A DNA stretch of 64,000 bases from Aliishimia sp963721175 (GTDB lineage Bacteria > Pseudomonadota > Alphaproteobacteria > Rhodobacterales > Rhodobacteraceae), in assembly GCA_963721175.1 (NCBI GenBank), contig CAVRIG010000001.1, positions 62,001 to 126,000 of the forward strand. Reading direction: 5' to 3'. The first letter of the stretch is position 1. Every line of letters begins with the position of its first letter. The position numbers and the translations under genes were made by a program. The notes under the pieces are model-generated. The model saw nothing but the letters and a program-made list of their open reading frames with translations, did no database searches and was not told the origin of the DNA. Shown here in pieces: positions 46,057 through 54,783 of the stretch.

Positions 46057-47038
46057 ATGAAGACACGCACATTCCTGACATCGAGCCTGATCGCCGCGGC
46101 CTTCGCCCTGGCGGCGCATGCGGCCGTGGCGCAGGTCAAGATCGCGCTCGACAGCCCGCCCGACCTTGAAGGCTCGGGCAGCTATGTCTGGGCGCACACC
46201 TTTGCCGAACATCTCAAGGCAAATGGCATGGAGGCCGAGGAATTCCAGCGCGGCGCGCTTGGCGGGGACGACGAACTCTTCGACCAGGTCAGCCAGGGCC
46301 TTGCTGGAAGTTTCGATGTCGCCGCTCAACATCGTCGGCTCCATCGACAACACCATCTATGGCCTGCGTCTGCCCTACTTCTTCAAGGACATGGAGGAAG
46401 TCGACCGGGCGCTCTACGACGGCGGGATGCTGGAGAAGATCAACGCCGCGACCACGGCCGAAGGCGTGCGCGTGCTGGCAGTCGATACGGTCGGGACGGC
46501 GGCGGGGATCTTCAATACCAAGAAGCCGGTGCGGTCGGTCGCGGACATGGAAGGCCTGCGGATGCGCGCGCTGGATGAAAGCCAGATCGAGCTTTACAAG
46601 GCATGGGGCGCCGACGGCACCATCGTCAGCTGGGCCGAGGTGCCCAACGCGCTGCAGACCGGCGTGGCGGACGGCTACCTGAACCCGAACTTCGTGCCGC
46701 TGCTGTTCGGGCATACCGATTTCATCAAGCACTACACCGACGCAGCGGTCTCGCCGTCGCTGCGGATCGCGATCGCATCGGAGGATTGGTACCAGGGGCT
46801 GAGCGACGAGGAACGCCAGACGGTCGACGATGCCGTGGCGGCCGCCAACGCGGCCAATCGCGCATGGCTGGGCACGCAGGATGCGGTGAACGAGAAGCTC
46901 GAGGCGGCCGGTGTGGAGATCGTGATCCTGGACGAGGCCGCGCGGCAGGAATTCCGCGACGCCTCCGCCCCGGCCTATGACAGCGGTTTGCTGTCGCAGG
47001 AGCAGATCTCCGAATGGGAGGCGGCGAAGAGCGAGTAA
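46057..47038 (+). pseudogene. TRAP transporter substrate-binding protein (DctP family), one frameshift
   Basis: ATG 46057 follows GGGAGGA. A signal peptide ends AAVAQ. The first 80 residues read in one frame (IALDSPPDLEGSGSYVWAHT). An extra T near 46305 moves the rest to another frame, beginning LLEVSMSPLNIVGSIDNTIY. The remainder includes GIFNTKKPVRSVADMEGLRM, the Arg that contacts carboxylates in DctP proteins, and WAEVPNALQTGVADGYLNPN. Removing one base gives a normal 326-residue protein. Ligands of the family are mostly organic acids and amino acids. Confidence 0.8.
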
Positions 47039-47042
47039 GCCG

Positions 47043-47594
47043 GTGCGCAGCCTGGCCCTTTTTCTCGATCGGGTGTCCGCCCGGGTCAACGGCATCGCCC
47101 TCTGGGGGGCGGTGCTGGCCGTTGTGGTGATGGTCGGTGCCGCCGGCTGGCAGGTCATCGCGCGTTACATTCTGGACGCGCCGCCGATCTGGACCGAGGA
47201 GTTGGCCCGCCGCGCCATGGTCTGGGCCGGGATGCTGGGCGCATCCTGCGCCTTCCGTGCCTCCGCCGATCCCACCCTCTTCCCCGCGATGCGGGACCTT
47301 GTGGGTCGCACCGGCTCGATGCTGGCGCTGATCCGTGGTGCCGGCGTGCTGCTCTTCGCCGGGCCGGTCATCTGGTTCTCCATCTTCGACGCCCGCATGA
47401 ACCCGGCACGCGGGTTCCTGGGCCGCAGCGTGAATCGCTCTGCCGAGATGATCGACGTGTCGATGATCTGGTTCACCGCCGCCGTTCCGCTGGCCTTCGT
47501 CCTCATCGTTCTGCACGTCGTCGCGGGCACTTTGATGCATCTGTCCACTGGAGTGCAGCCGCGCCCGTCGGCCACTCCCGTCACCAAGGTCTGA
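47043..47594 (+). CDS. TRAP transporter small permease subunit (DctQ family)
   Basis: A 183-residue protein with four hydrophobic helices that starts at GTG 47043, four bases after the DctP stop. Family features are WQVIARYILDAPPIWTEELA and RRAMVWAGMLGASCAFRASA. It completes the TRAP importer with the DctM-like and DctP-like subunits. Confidence 0.88.
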   Translation: MRSLALFLDRVSARVNGIALWGAVLAVVVMVGAAGWQVIARYILDAPPIWTEELARRAMVWAGMLGASCAFRASADPTLFPAMRDLVGRTGSMLALIRGAGVLLFAGPVIWFSIFDARMNPARGFLGRSVNRSAEMIDVSMIWFTAAVPLAFVLIVLHVVAGTLMHLSTGVQPRPSATPVTKV

Positions 47595-47597
47595 CAC

Positions 47598-49053
47598 ATG
47601 AAAGTCTTCATCGCCGGTCTGAGCACGGAAACCAACTCCTTCTCCCCGTTGCCCACCGGCCTTATCTCGTTCCAGGAAGGGTCGATCCATCACGGCGATG
47701 CGACACGCGACGCCGTGCAGTACTGGACCGGGCCGCTGCACATCTGGCGCGACCGGGCGGAGGCGGCGGAATGGGAGGTGGTCGAATCGCTCTCCGCCCA
47801 TGCCCAGCCCGCCGGTCCGACGGTGAAGTCGGTTTACGAAGGCTTTCGCGATGAAATCCTGCACGACCTGGAGGCGGCGGGTGGTGCGGATATGATCCTG
47901 CTGGCGCTGCATGGCGCGATGATCGCCGACGGCTATGACGATTGCGAAGGCGACCTGATCGCGGGGTGCCGCCGGATCGCGCCTGATGCGGTGATCGGCG
48001 GGCTGCTCGACCCGCATTGTCACCTGACCGAACTGATGCTGGAGAACGCCACGCTGCTCGTCGCCTTCAAGGAATATCCCCACATCGACATCCGGGCGCG
48101 GGCGGAGGACCTCTTCACCCTCGCCGCCGACGCCGCCGCAGGGCACACGCAGCCGGTGATGCGCGACTGGGATTGCCGGATGATCCTCGCCATGCCGACA
48201 CCCTCGGGGCCGATGCGGGAGTTCGTCGACGCGATGACCGCGCGCGAGGGGCAGGACGGCATCCTGTCGCTGAGTATCGCGCACGGGTTTCCCTGGGGCG
48301 ATCATCCCCGCGTCGGCACCCGCGCGCTGGCGATCTGCGACGGGAACGCCAACCAGGCGGCGATCGGTGGCGCAGCAACTGGGCCGCGACCTTTACGCCC
48401 TGCGGCATGTGTTGGACACCGACATTCCCGACATCGAGGCGGCGCTGGACCTGGCCGAGGCGCAGCCCGCAGGCCCCGTGGTGCTGGCGGACATGTCCGA
48501 CAACGCGGGTGGCGGCGCGCCGTCGGATGCGACCTTCCTGCTGCGCGCGATGATCGACCGGGGCATGACTTCCGTTGCAACGGGCCTCTTCCACGATCCC
48601 GGCGCGGTGCGCATCTGCCGCGAGGCGGGGGAGGGCGCGACGCTTGCCCTGCGCCTGGGCGGCAAGTACGGGCCGATGTCCGGCGATCCGCTGGACCTGA
48701 CCGTGACGGTGCGCAAATGCGCCTCCGGCCTGACGCAGCGCTTCGGCGACCTGCCCGCGCCGATGGGCGAGGCGGTCTGGATCACCACCGAGAGCGGAAT
48801 CGACATCGTGATCAACGACCAGCGCACGCAGACCTTCCACCCCGAAGCCTTCACCCAGCTCGGCATCGACCTCGCGCAGCGGCGCTATGTCTGCGTGAAA
48901 TCCTCCAATCACTACCAGGCCGGGTTCAACCCGATCGCGGCGAAGGTGATCCCGGTGGCGACGCCGGGCGCCATCACTCCGGATTTCGCCAACATCCCCT
49001 ACACGCGCCGCGCCCGCGATTATTACCCTGCCGTGGAGGATCCGTATCCGTGA
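47598..49053 (+). pseudogene. M81 family metallopeptidase (MlrC-like), one frameshift
   Basis: ATG 47598 lies just after the DctQ gene. The N-terminal domain has KVFIAGLSTETNSFSPLPTG, ILLALHGAMIADGYDDCEGD and GGLLDPHCHLTELMLENATL, carrying the presumed zinc ligands; FKEYPHIDIRARAED follows. An extra G near 48366 shifts the frame. The rest continues VAQQLGRDLYALRHVLDTDI, LADMSDNAGGGAPSDATFLL and VKSSNHYQAGFNPIAAKVIP to 49053. Without that base it is a normal 485-residue protein. MlrC opens or trims microcystin fragments; most relatives have unknown substrates, probably small amides or cyclic compounds. Confidence 0.82.
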
Positions 49054-49901
49054 CCAACCCCCTGATCATCGACCGCGACCGTTTTGCCGTAGCCCATCCC
49101 GAGAAACGGATCGACCTGAACGGCCGCGACTGGGGCTATCTCGATGTCGGCAGCGGCCCGGTGCTGATGCTGATCCCCGGTACTCTCGGGCGCTGCGATA
49201 TCTTCTGGCAGCAGATCGAAGCGCTGTCGGATCGGCTGCGGATCATCGCGACCAGCTATCCAGACAGCGGCGGCGTGGCCGACTGGGCCAGCGACATCCC
49301 CGTCCTGCTGGACCGGCTGCAGGTGCCTCAGGCCACCGTGCTCGGATCCTCGCTGGGGGGTTACCTGGCACAGTACCTGGCCGGCGTTGCCCCGGACCGG
49401 ATGTCGCGGCTCGTGGCGGCGAACACGCTGCATGCCGGACGCGGGCTGGACCAGCGTCCGCCCTATTCCCTGGATCTGCAACACGGTCCCATCGACGAAT
49501 TGCGTGCCGGATTCGGCAAGGGGCTCGAAGCGTGGCGTGCCGCCCATCCCGATCAGGGCGACCTTGTCGACCTGCTGCTCATGGAGGTCGGCGGCCGCAT
49601 CACGGAACCAGAACTGCGCGCGCGCCTCTCCGCGCTGAAACACGCGCCGGACCTGCCCGAGCCCGCCGTCACACGGGATGAGGTCTATACAGTAGAAGCG
49701 GACGACGACCCGCTGATCCCGCCGGAGATGCGCGCCGCCGTGCGCCAGCGACTGCAGCCCCGCGTCGCATACCGGTTTCTGGAGGGTGGCCATTTCCCCT
49801 ATGTCGCGCGGCCCGCCGCCTATACCGCGCTCTTGGAGCAGGTCATGGGGCTCGACGCCACCGGCCCGGATTGGGGCGACGGGGCGGAGCGGGCGCTGTG
49901 A
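49050..49901 (+). CDS. alpha/beta hydrolase
   Basis: A 283-residue hydrolase with a GTG start at 49050 overlapping the previous stop (GTGA). The oxyanion region is LMLIPGTLGRCDIFWQQIEA, the nucleophile elbow is ATVLGSSLGGYLAQYLAG with Ser in GSSLGG, and the catalytic His lies in FLEGGHFPYVARPAAY. A likely acid is in VEADDDPLIPPEMRAA. It probably cleaves an ester or amide within the pathway encoded by this operon. Confidence 0.88.
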   Translation: MTNPLIIDRDRFAVAHPEKRIDLNGRDWGYLDVGSGPVLMLIPGTLGRCDIFWQQIEALSDRLRIIATSYPDSGGVADWASDIPVLLDRLQVPQATVLGSSLGGYLAQYLAGVAPDRMSRLVAANTLHAGRGLDQRPPYSLDLQHGPIDELRAGFGKGLEAWRAAHPDQGDLVDLLLMEVGGRITEPELRARLSALKHAPDLPEPAVTRDEVYTVEADDDPLIPPEMRAAVRQRLQPRVAYRFLEGGHFPYVARPAAYTALLEQVMGLDATGPDWGDGAERAL

Positions 49902-50875
49902 TCGTTCTGACCTCCGAAGACGTGGCGGAATTGCTGCCGATCGGCGATGCGATCGAAGTGGTCGAAGCGGCGATGAAAACCGTCTCCGCCGGCGGGGCGG
50001 AACTGCCCTTGCGCCACATGGTGCCGGTGGGCGGGGACAACAGGATGGGCGTGATGCCCGGCGCGCTGTCCGATCCGGCGTGCTTCGGTGTCAAGCTGAT
50101 CAGCCTCTTTCCCGGCAATCCGGCGCGCGGCCTCTCCTCGCACCTTGGCGCCTACCTCCTCTTCGACGCCGATACCGGGCAGGCTGCGGCGATGATGGAC
50201 GCGAGCCTGCTGACCGCGCTGCGCACCGCCGCCGCCAGTGCCGTGGCGACCCGCGCGCTGGCGCGCCCGGACGCGCAAAGGCTGGCGATCATCGGCTATG
50301 GCGAGCAGGCCACGCATCACCTCGACGCGATCTGCGCCGTGCGCCCTGTCGACGGCGTGCACGTCGCCGGGCGCGACCGGACCAAGGCAGAGGCCTTCTG
50401 TTCGGCCGCGCAAAAACGCCATCCCGACCTCACCCTGAATGCCACGACCGATGTTCAAGCTGCCGTGCGGAAGGCCGATATCGTCTGCACGGTCACTGCT
50501 TCTCCGGTTCCGATCCTGGAACACGCCTGGCTGCCGGAGGGCTGCCACGTCAACGTCGTCGGCTCCTCCATTCCGTCGATGCGCGAAGTGGACGACGCGC
50601 TCGTCCTGAACACCGCGATCTGGGTGGATTACCTGCCCTCGACCCTGGCGCAAGCGGGCGAGATCGTGGACCTCATCGCGGCGGGCCGGTTCGACGCGGC
50701 GCGGCTGAAGGGCGAGATCGGCCAGGTGCTGAGCGGCGACATCGAGGGCCGCACGTCGCCAGAGGAGCAGACCGTCTACCGATCCCTCGGCGTCGCGGCA
50801 CAGGATCTCGCCGCGGCCCATGCGGTTCTTGCGGCGGCGCAGGCGCGGAGAATCGGTCAAACCGTCCGGCTCTGA
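49898..50875 (+). CDS. ornithine cyclodeaminase / mu-crystallin family protein
   Basis: A 325-residue protein with a GTG start at 49898 overlapping the previous stop. The family opening is VIVLTSEDVAELLPIGDAIE, followed by GVKLISLFPGNPARGLSSHL, where Lys and Arg bind substrate carboxylates, and the NAD(P) site RLAIIGYGEQATHHLDAICA. Members deaminate or reduce cyclic or N-substituted amino acids (ornithine, alanine, ketimines). Together with the FAD oxidase it points to breakdown of an imino or amino acid. It is the last gene of the operon. Confidence 0.9.
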   Translation: MIVLTSEDVAELLPIGDAIEVVEAAMKTVSAGGAELPLRHMVPVGGDNRMGVMPGALSDPACFGVKLISLFPGNPARGLSSHLGAYLLFDADTGQAAAMMDASLLTALRTAAASAVATRALARPDAQRLAIIGYGEQATHHLDAICAVRPVDGVHVAGRDRTKAEAFCSAAQKRHPDLTLNATTDVQAAVRKADIVCTVTASPVPILEHAWLPEGCHVNVVGSSIPSMREVDDALVLNTAIWVDYLPSTLAQAGEIVDLIAAGRFDAARLKGEIGQVLSGDIEGRTSPEEQTVYRSLGVAAQDLAAAHAVLAAAQARRIGQTVRL

Positions 50876-50883
50876 TCGCGTGC

Positions 50884-51918
50884 TCAGATTTCCGATCCGG
50901 GGTGGTGGCAGGCCACGACAGTGCCTTCGGACCCTAGGCGGGAGAGCGGTGGCTCGATCCTGCTGCAGATCTCCGTCGCGACGGGGCAGCGCGTGTGGAA
51001 CCTGCACCCGGGTGGCGGGTCCATCGGCGACGGCAGATCGCCGGTCAGGACGATGCGCTTGCGGACCCGTTCGACCCGTGGGTCGGGCCGTGGAATGGCC
51101 GACAGCAGCGAGCGCGTATAGGGATGCTGCGGCTGGGCGAACAGGGTTTCGACCGGGGCCTGCTCCACGATCTTGCCGAGGTACATGACCGCCACGCGGT
51201 GCGAGATATGGCGCACCACGCCCAGATCATGCGCGATGAAGAGGTAGGCGCAGCCAAGCTCGCGCTGGAGTTCCTCGAGCAGGTTGAGAACGCCCGCCTG
51301 GATCGAGACGTCGAGGGCCGAGACCGGCTCGTCCAGCACCACCAATTTCGGCCGGAGGGACAGGGCCCGGGCGATGCCGATCCGCTGGCGCTGGCCGCCG
51401 GAGAGTTCGAAGGGATAGCGGTCGGCGGTATCGCCGGGCAGCCGGACCATCTCGATCAGCTCGCGGATGCGGGCGTCGAGCGCGTCGCGTGGCAGTGCGG
51501 CGAGGCGCAGACCCTCGGCGAGGATATGGCGGACCGTCATCTTCGGGTGCAGCGAGGCCATCGGATCCTGGAACACGATCTGCATGTCGCGGCGCATCTG
51601 TCGCAGGCCATCGGCATCCGCGGCGGTCACGTCCTGACCCGCCAGCATCACCTGGCCCGATGTCGGCTCGATCAGGCGCAGGATGCTGCGCCCGAGCGTG
51701 GACTTGCCGCAGCCGGATTCGCCGACGAGCCCGAAAGTCTCGCCCGGGCGGATGTCGAAGCTGATGCCCGAGACCGCCTGCACCGTGCCACTCGTGCGCC
51801 CGAGGATGCCGCTGCGGAGCGGGAACTCCTTGGTGAGGTTGCGGAGGGACAGGACCGGTTCGTCGGTTGGCGGCTGCGGGGCGGCCGTACGAGCATCGAA
51901 CGGTCCGGCGGGCCTCAT
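50884..51918 (-). CDS. peptide-type ABC transporter ATP-binding protein (OppF/DppF-like)
   Basis: A 344-residue ATPase with Walker A (GLVGESGCGKSTLGRSILRL), Q-loop (IVFQDPMASLHPKMTVRHIL), signature (FELSGGQRQRIGIARALSLR), Walker B (LVVLDEPVSALDVS) and switch His (LFIAHDLGVVRHISHRVA). The C-terminal GCRFHTRCPVATEICSR carries the Cys motif common in Opp/Dpp ATPases. It is the last gene of the second importer operon and converges on the ornithine cyclodeaminase-like gene with an 8-base gap. Confidence 0.92.
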   Translation of the reverse strand: MRPAGPFDARTAAPQPPTDEPVLSLRNLTKEFPLRSGILGRTSGTVQAVSGISFDIRPGETFGLVGESGCGKSTLGRSILRLIEPTSGQVMLAGQDVTAADADGLRQMRRDMQIVFQDPMASLHPKMTVRHILAEGLRLAALPRDALDARIRELIEMVRLPGDTADRYPFELSGGQRQRIGIARALSLRPKLVVLDEPVSALDVSIQAGVLNLLEELQRELGCAYLFIAHDLGVVRHISHRVAVMYLGKIVEQAPVETLFAQPQHPYTRSLLSAIPRPDPRVERVRKRIVLTGDLPSPMDPPPGCRFHTRCPVATEICSRIEPPLSRLGSEGTVVACHHPGSEI

Positions 51919-52893
51919 GCACTGACCGCGGAGAGCGGGAAATGGCAGGCGCAGGCGGTCGCGCCGCGCGGGGTGAGCTGCGGTGTCTCGGTGCGGCAGA
52001 TGTCACTGGCCCGGCCGCAGCGGGGGTGGAAGGCACAGCCCTCGGGGCGCGAGAAGATGGACGGTGGCGTGCCCTCGATCTGCTGCAGCGCACTCGTTGC
52101 CATCGAGCGTCGGCACCGCGCCGATCAGTCCCGAGGTGTAGGGGTGCGCCGTCTCGTAGAAAATCGGATCGGTGGCCCCGCGTTCGACGACGCGGCCGCC
52201 ATACATCACCGCTATCTCGTCGGCGATCCCCGCCACCACACCGAGGTCGTGGGTGATCAGCACCATGCCGATCCTGAGGTCGCGCCGCAACTCTCCCAGC
52301 AGTTCGAGGATCTGGGCCTGCACGGTCACGTCGAGCGCCGTGGTCGGTTCGTCCGCGATCAGCAGGTCCGGCCGGTTGGCGAGCGCCATCGCGATCATCG
52401 CCCGCTGCCGCATGCCGCCGGAGAATTCGTGCGGATACTGGTTCACGCGGCGGGCGGGCTGCGGAATCGCGACCAGCTCGAAGAGACGCTCGACCTCCTT
52501 CAGGGCCTCCCGCCTCGAGATGCGTCGGTCGTGCAGGCGGATCGCCTCGACCACCTGGTTGCCCAGTGTCTTGACCGGGTTGAAGGCCGAAAGCGGATCC
52601 TGGAAGATGCAGCCGATCGCCTTGCCCCGGATCCGGCGGATGCGGGCGGGCGGCATCCCGATCAGCTCCTCGCCCCGGAACTTCGCGCTGCCCGACACTC
52701 GCGTGCCCCGCGGCAGGAGCTGGAGAAAGGCCATCATCGCGATGGATTTGCCGGACCCGCTCTCCCCCACGATGCCCAGCACCTGGCCCGGTTCCAGCGT
52801 GAGGTCGATCCCGCAGAGCGCCTCCGCCCAGTCGCCGTCCGGGCCACGGAACGCGATCCGCAGGTCGCGGATATCGAGGAGCGGCTCGCTCAC
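51915..52893 (-). CDS. peptide-type ABC transporter ATP-binding protein (OppD/DppD-like), C-terminal frameshift
   Basis: A GTG start at 52893 after GGAGGA overlaps the permease stop. Motifs are VLGIVGESGSGKSIAMMAFL (Walker A), GCIFQDPLSAFNPVKTLGNQ (Q-loop), YPHEFSGGMRQRAMIAMALA (signature), LLIADEPTTALDVTVQ (Walker B) and VLITHDLGVVAGIADEI (switch). An extra base near 52094 after AVPTLDGNE changes the frame; the expected tail ALQQIEGTPPSIF, with GCAFHPRCGRASDICR, is present in the other frame down to 51915. The nucleotide-binding core is unaffected in either reading. Confidence 0.87.
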
Positions 52894-53762
52894 GCGCTCC
52901 TCCGGTCGAAGACGTCCCGCAACCCGTCGCCGAGGAAGGATGTCGCCAGCACCACCGACAGGATTGCCATGCCCGGCCCGAAGGCGATCCACCAGCTGTA
53001 GAAGCGCGTCGCACCCTCCGAGATCATCGAGCCCCATTCCGGGGCGGGCGGCGTCGCGCCGAGGCCGATGAAGCTGAGCGAGGCGGCAAGCAGGACGACC
53101 TGCCCGAAATCCATGGTGGCGTTGATCAGCGTCGGCGCCCAGCAGAGCGGGAGGATGTGCACGCCCAGAACACGGAGCCGCCCTGCGCCGCCCGCGACGG
53201 CGGCCTCGACATGCTCGTTCTCTCGTTTCTCCAGCACCTGCGCCCGCATCAGCCGGGCATAGATCGGCCACCAGACGATCACCATGGCGATGGAAGCATT
53301 GGCGAGCCCCGGACCCAGCACCGCCGCAACCGCCATGGCGAGAAGGATCGGCGGGAAGGACACCGTGACGTCCACCAGCCGCATGATGATGCTGTCCCAC
53401 CAGCCGCCGAAGAAGCCTGCGAGTGCGCCGAGGGTGGAGCCGATGACGACCGCGCAGGCGACGACGAGGATGGCGATGGGGATCGACCAGATGGCGCCAT
53501 GCATGGTGCGCGCGAAGACGTCGCGGCCGAGCGCGTCGGTGCCCAGCCAGAATTCCGCGGAGGGCGGCTGCAGGCGGCGGCCCACCATGGAAAGCGGATC
53601 GTCCAATGGCCACAAGCTGACAGTCACCACCGTGACGAGCCAGAAAAGCAGCATCGCCGCACCGATCCGTGCCGTGACGGGCAGGCGGCGCCAGAGGTCG
53701 CGCGCCCCCCGGAAGCGGCCGCGCGGCGCAGTCCCCGCCGAACTGGGGGATATCATCGCCAT
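52890..53762 (-). CDS. peptide-type ABC transporter permease (DppC-like)
   Basis: A 290-residue permease. ATG 53762 lies one base after the DppB stop; a longer frame to 53798 overlaps that gene and is less likely. The first helix is followed by FWLGTDALGRDVFARTMHGA, the DppC hallmark, then five helices and the coupling loop AVAGGAGRLRVLGVHILPLC. SFIGLGATPPAPEWGSMISE is the usual C-terminal region. Intact. Confidence 0.9.
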   Translation of the reverse strand: MAMISPSSAGTAPRGRFRGARDLWRRLPVTARIGAAMLLFWLVTVVTVSLWPLDDPLSMVGRRLQPPSAEFWLGTDALGRDVFARTMHGAIWSIPIAILVVACAVVIGSTLGALAGFFGGWWDSIIMRLVDVTVSFPPILLAMAVAAVLGPGLANASIAMVIVWWPIYARLMRAQVLEKRENEHVEAAVAGGAGRLRVLGVHILPLCWAPTLINATMDFGQVVLLAASLSFIGLGATPPAPEWGSMISEGATRFYSWWIAFGPGMAILSVVLATSFLGDGLRDVFDRRSA

Positions 53763-53763
53763 G

Positions 53764-54777
53764 TCAGTGCACCTTGATCCGCGGATTGGCCCAGGCATAG
53801 GCGATATCGGTCAGAAGGTTGGCCAGCAGGAAGGCGACGGAGCCGACGATGGTCACGCCCCCGATCGCCGGGTAGTCGAGCGAGGCCGCGGCGCGCACGG
53901 CATAGGATCCGATGCCGGGCCAGGCGAAGATCGCCTCCGTCAGGACGGCGCCGGTGATCAGGTAGGCGAAGGTGAAGCCGAGGATGGTCAGCAGCGGGAT
54001 GAGCGCGTTCGGCAGCGCATGTCCGATCAGCACGATGCGCTCCGGCGCGCCCTTGGCGCGGGCGGTGCGGGCGTAGTCCTGGCTCAACCCCTCGATCAGG
54101 GAAGCGCGCACGATGCGGGTGATGATGCCGGTCACGGCCCAGCCCAGCACGAAGGCCGGGAGGGCGAGATGCGCCAGCGCCTGCCAGAAGAGCGACATGT
54201 CGCCGGCGAGAAGCGCGTCGATGGTGAAGAACCCGGTCTGCGTCGGCGGCGGGGTGACCCGCGGGGGCAGGCGGCCGGTGCCCGGAACGATCTGGACCCG
54301 CACCGAAAAGAGGTAGAGCAGGATGAGACCCGACCAGAAGATCGGCAGCGACGAGCCGACCAGCGCGAAGATCCGCGCGACCCCGTCGATTGCGGTCCCC
54401 CGAAACCGCGCCGAGAGCAGACCAAGCGTCAGGCCGAGCGCCGTGCCCACGATCATCGCGGCGATCACCAGTTCCAGCGTCGCGGGCAGACGTTCGGCAA
54501 TGTCGGCCGCGACCGGCCGGCGCGTCGTGAAGGAGGTGCCGAGATCACCCTGCAGCAGGTTGCCGATATAGGTCACGTAGCGGACCGGCAGCGGCTGATC
54601 GAGGCCCCACTGCGCCTTGACGCTGGCGACGATCTCGGGGTTCGACATCATCCGTTCGGGAACCAGGGCGGCCAGCGGGTCGCCCTTGGTCATTTGTGCG
54701 AGAACGAAAGAGACGCTCGCCACGCCCAGCAGCAGAAACGGAATCGCGATCAGCCGTCTGACGACATAGGCGAGCAT
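53764..54777 (-). CDS. peptide-type ABC transporter permease (DppB-like)
   Basis: A 337-residue permease with six helices: MLAYVVRRLIAIPFLLLGVA at the start, QWGLDQPLPVRYVTYIGNLL in the periplasmic loop and the coupling loop ARTARAKGAPERIVLIGHAL. The loop with GTGRLPPRVTPPPTQTG is proline-rich. It starts six bases after the binding-protein stop. Intact. Confidence 0.9.
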   Translation of the reverse strand: MLAYVVRRLIAIPFLLLGVASVSFVLAQMTKGDPLAALVPERMMSNPEIVASVKAQWGLDQPLPVRYVTYIGNLLQGDLGTSFTTRRPVAADIAERLPATLELVIAAMIVGTALGLTLGLLSARFRGTAIDGVARIFALVGSSLPIFWSGLILLYLFSVRVQIVPGTGRLPPRVTPPPTQTGFFTIDALLAGDMSLFWQALAHLALPAFVLGWAVTGIITRIVRASLIEGLSQDYARTARAKGAPERIVLIGHALPNALIPLLTILGFTFAYLITGAVLTEAIFAWPGIGSYAVRAAASLDYPAIGGVTIVGSVAFLLANLLTDIAYAWANPRIKVH

Positions 54778-54783
54778 CCGTCC

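Noticed and set aside
47598..49901. A 767-codon frame joining M81 peptidase and alpha/beta hydrolase
   Set aside because: It is again a run-through after one extra base near 48366. The true peptidase tail is in another frame and ends at 49053, overlapping the hydrolase GTG.
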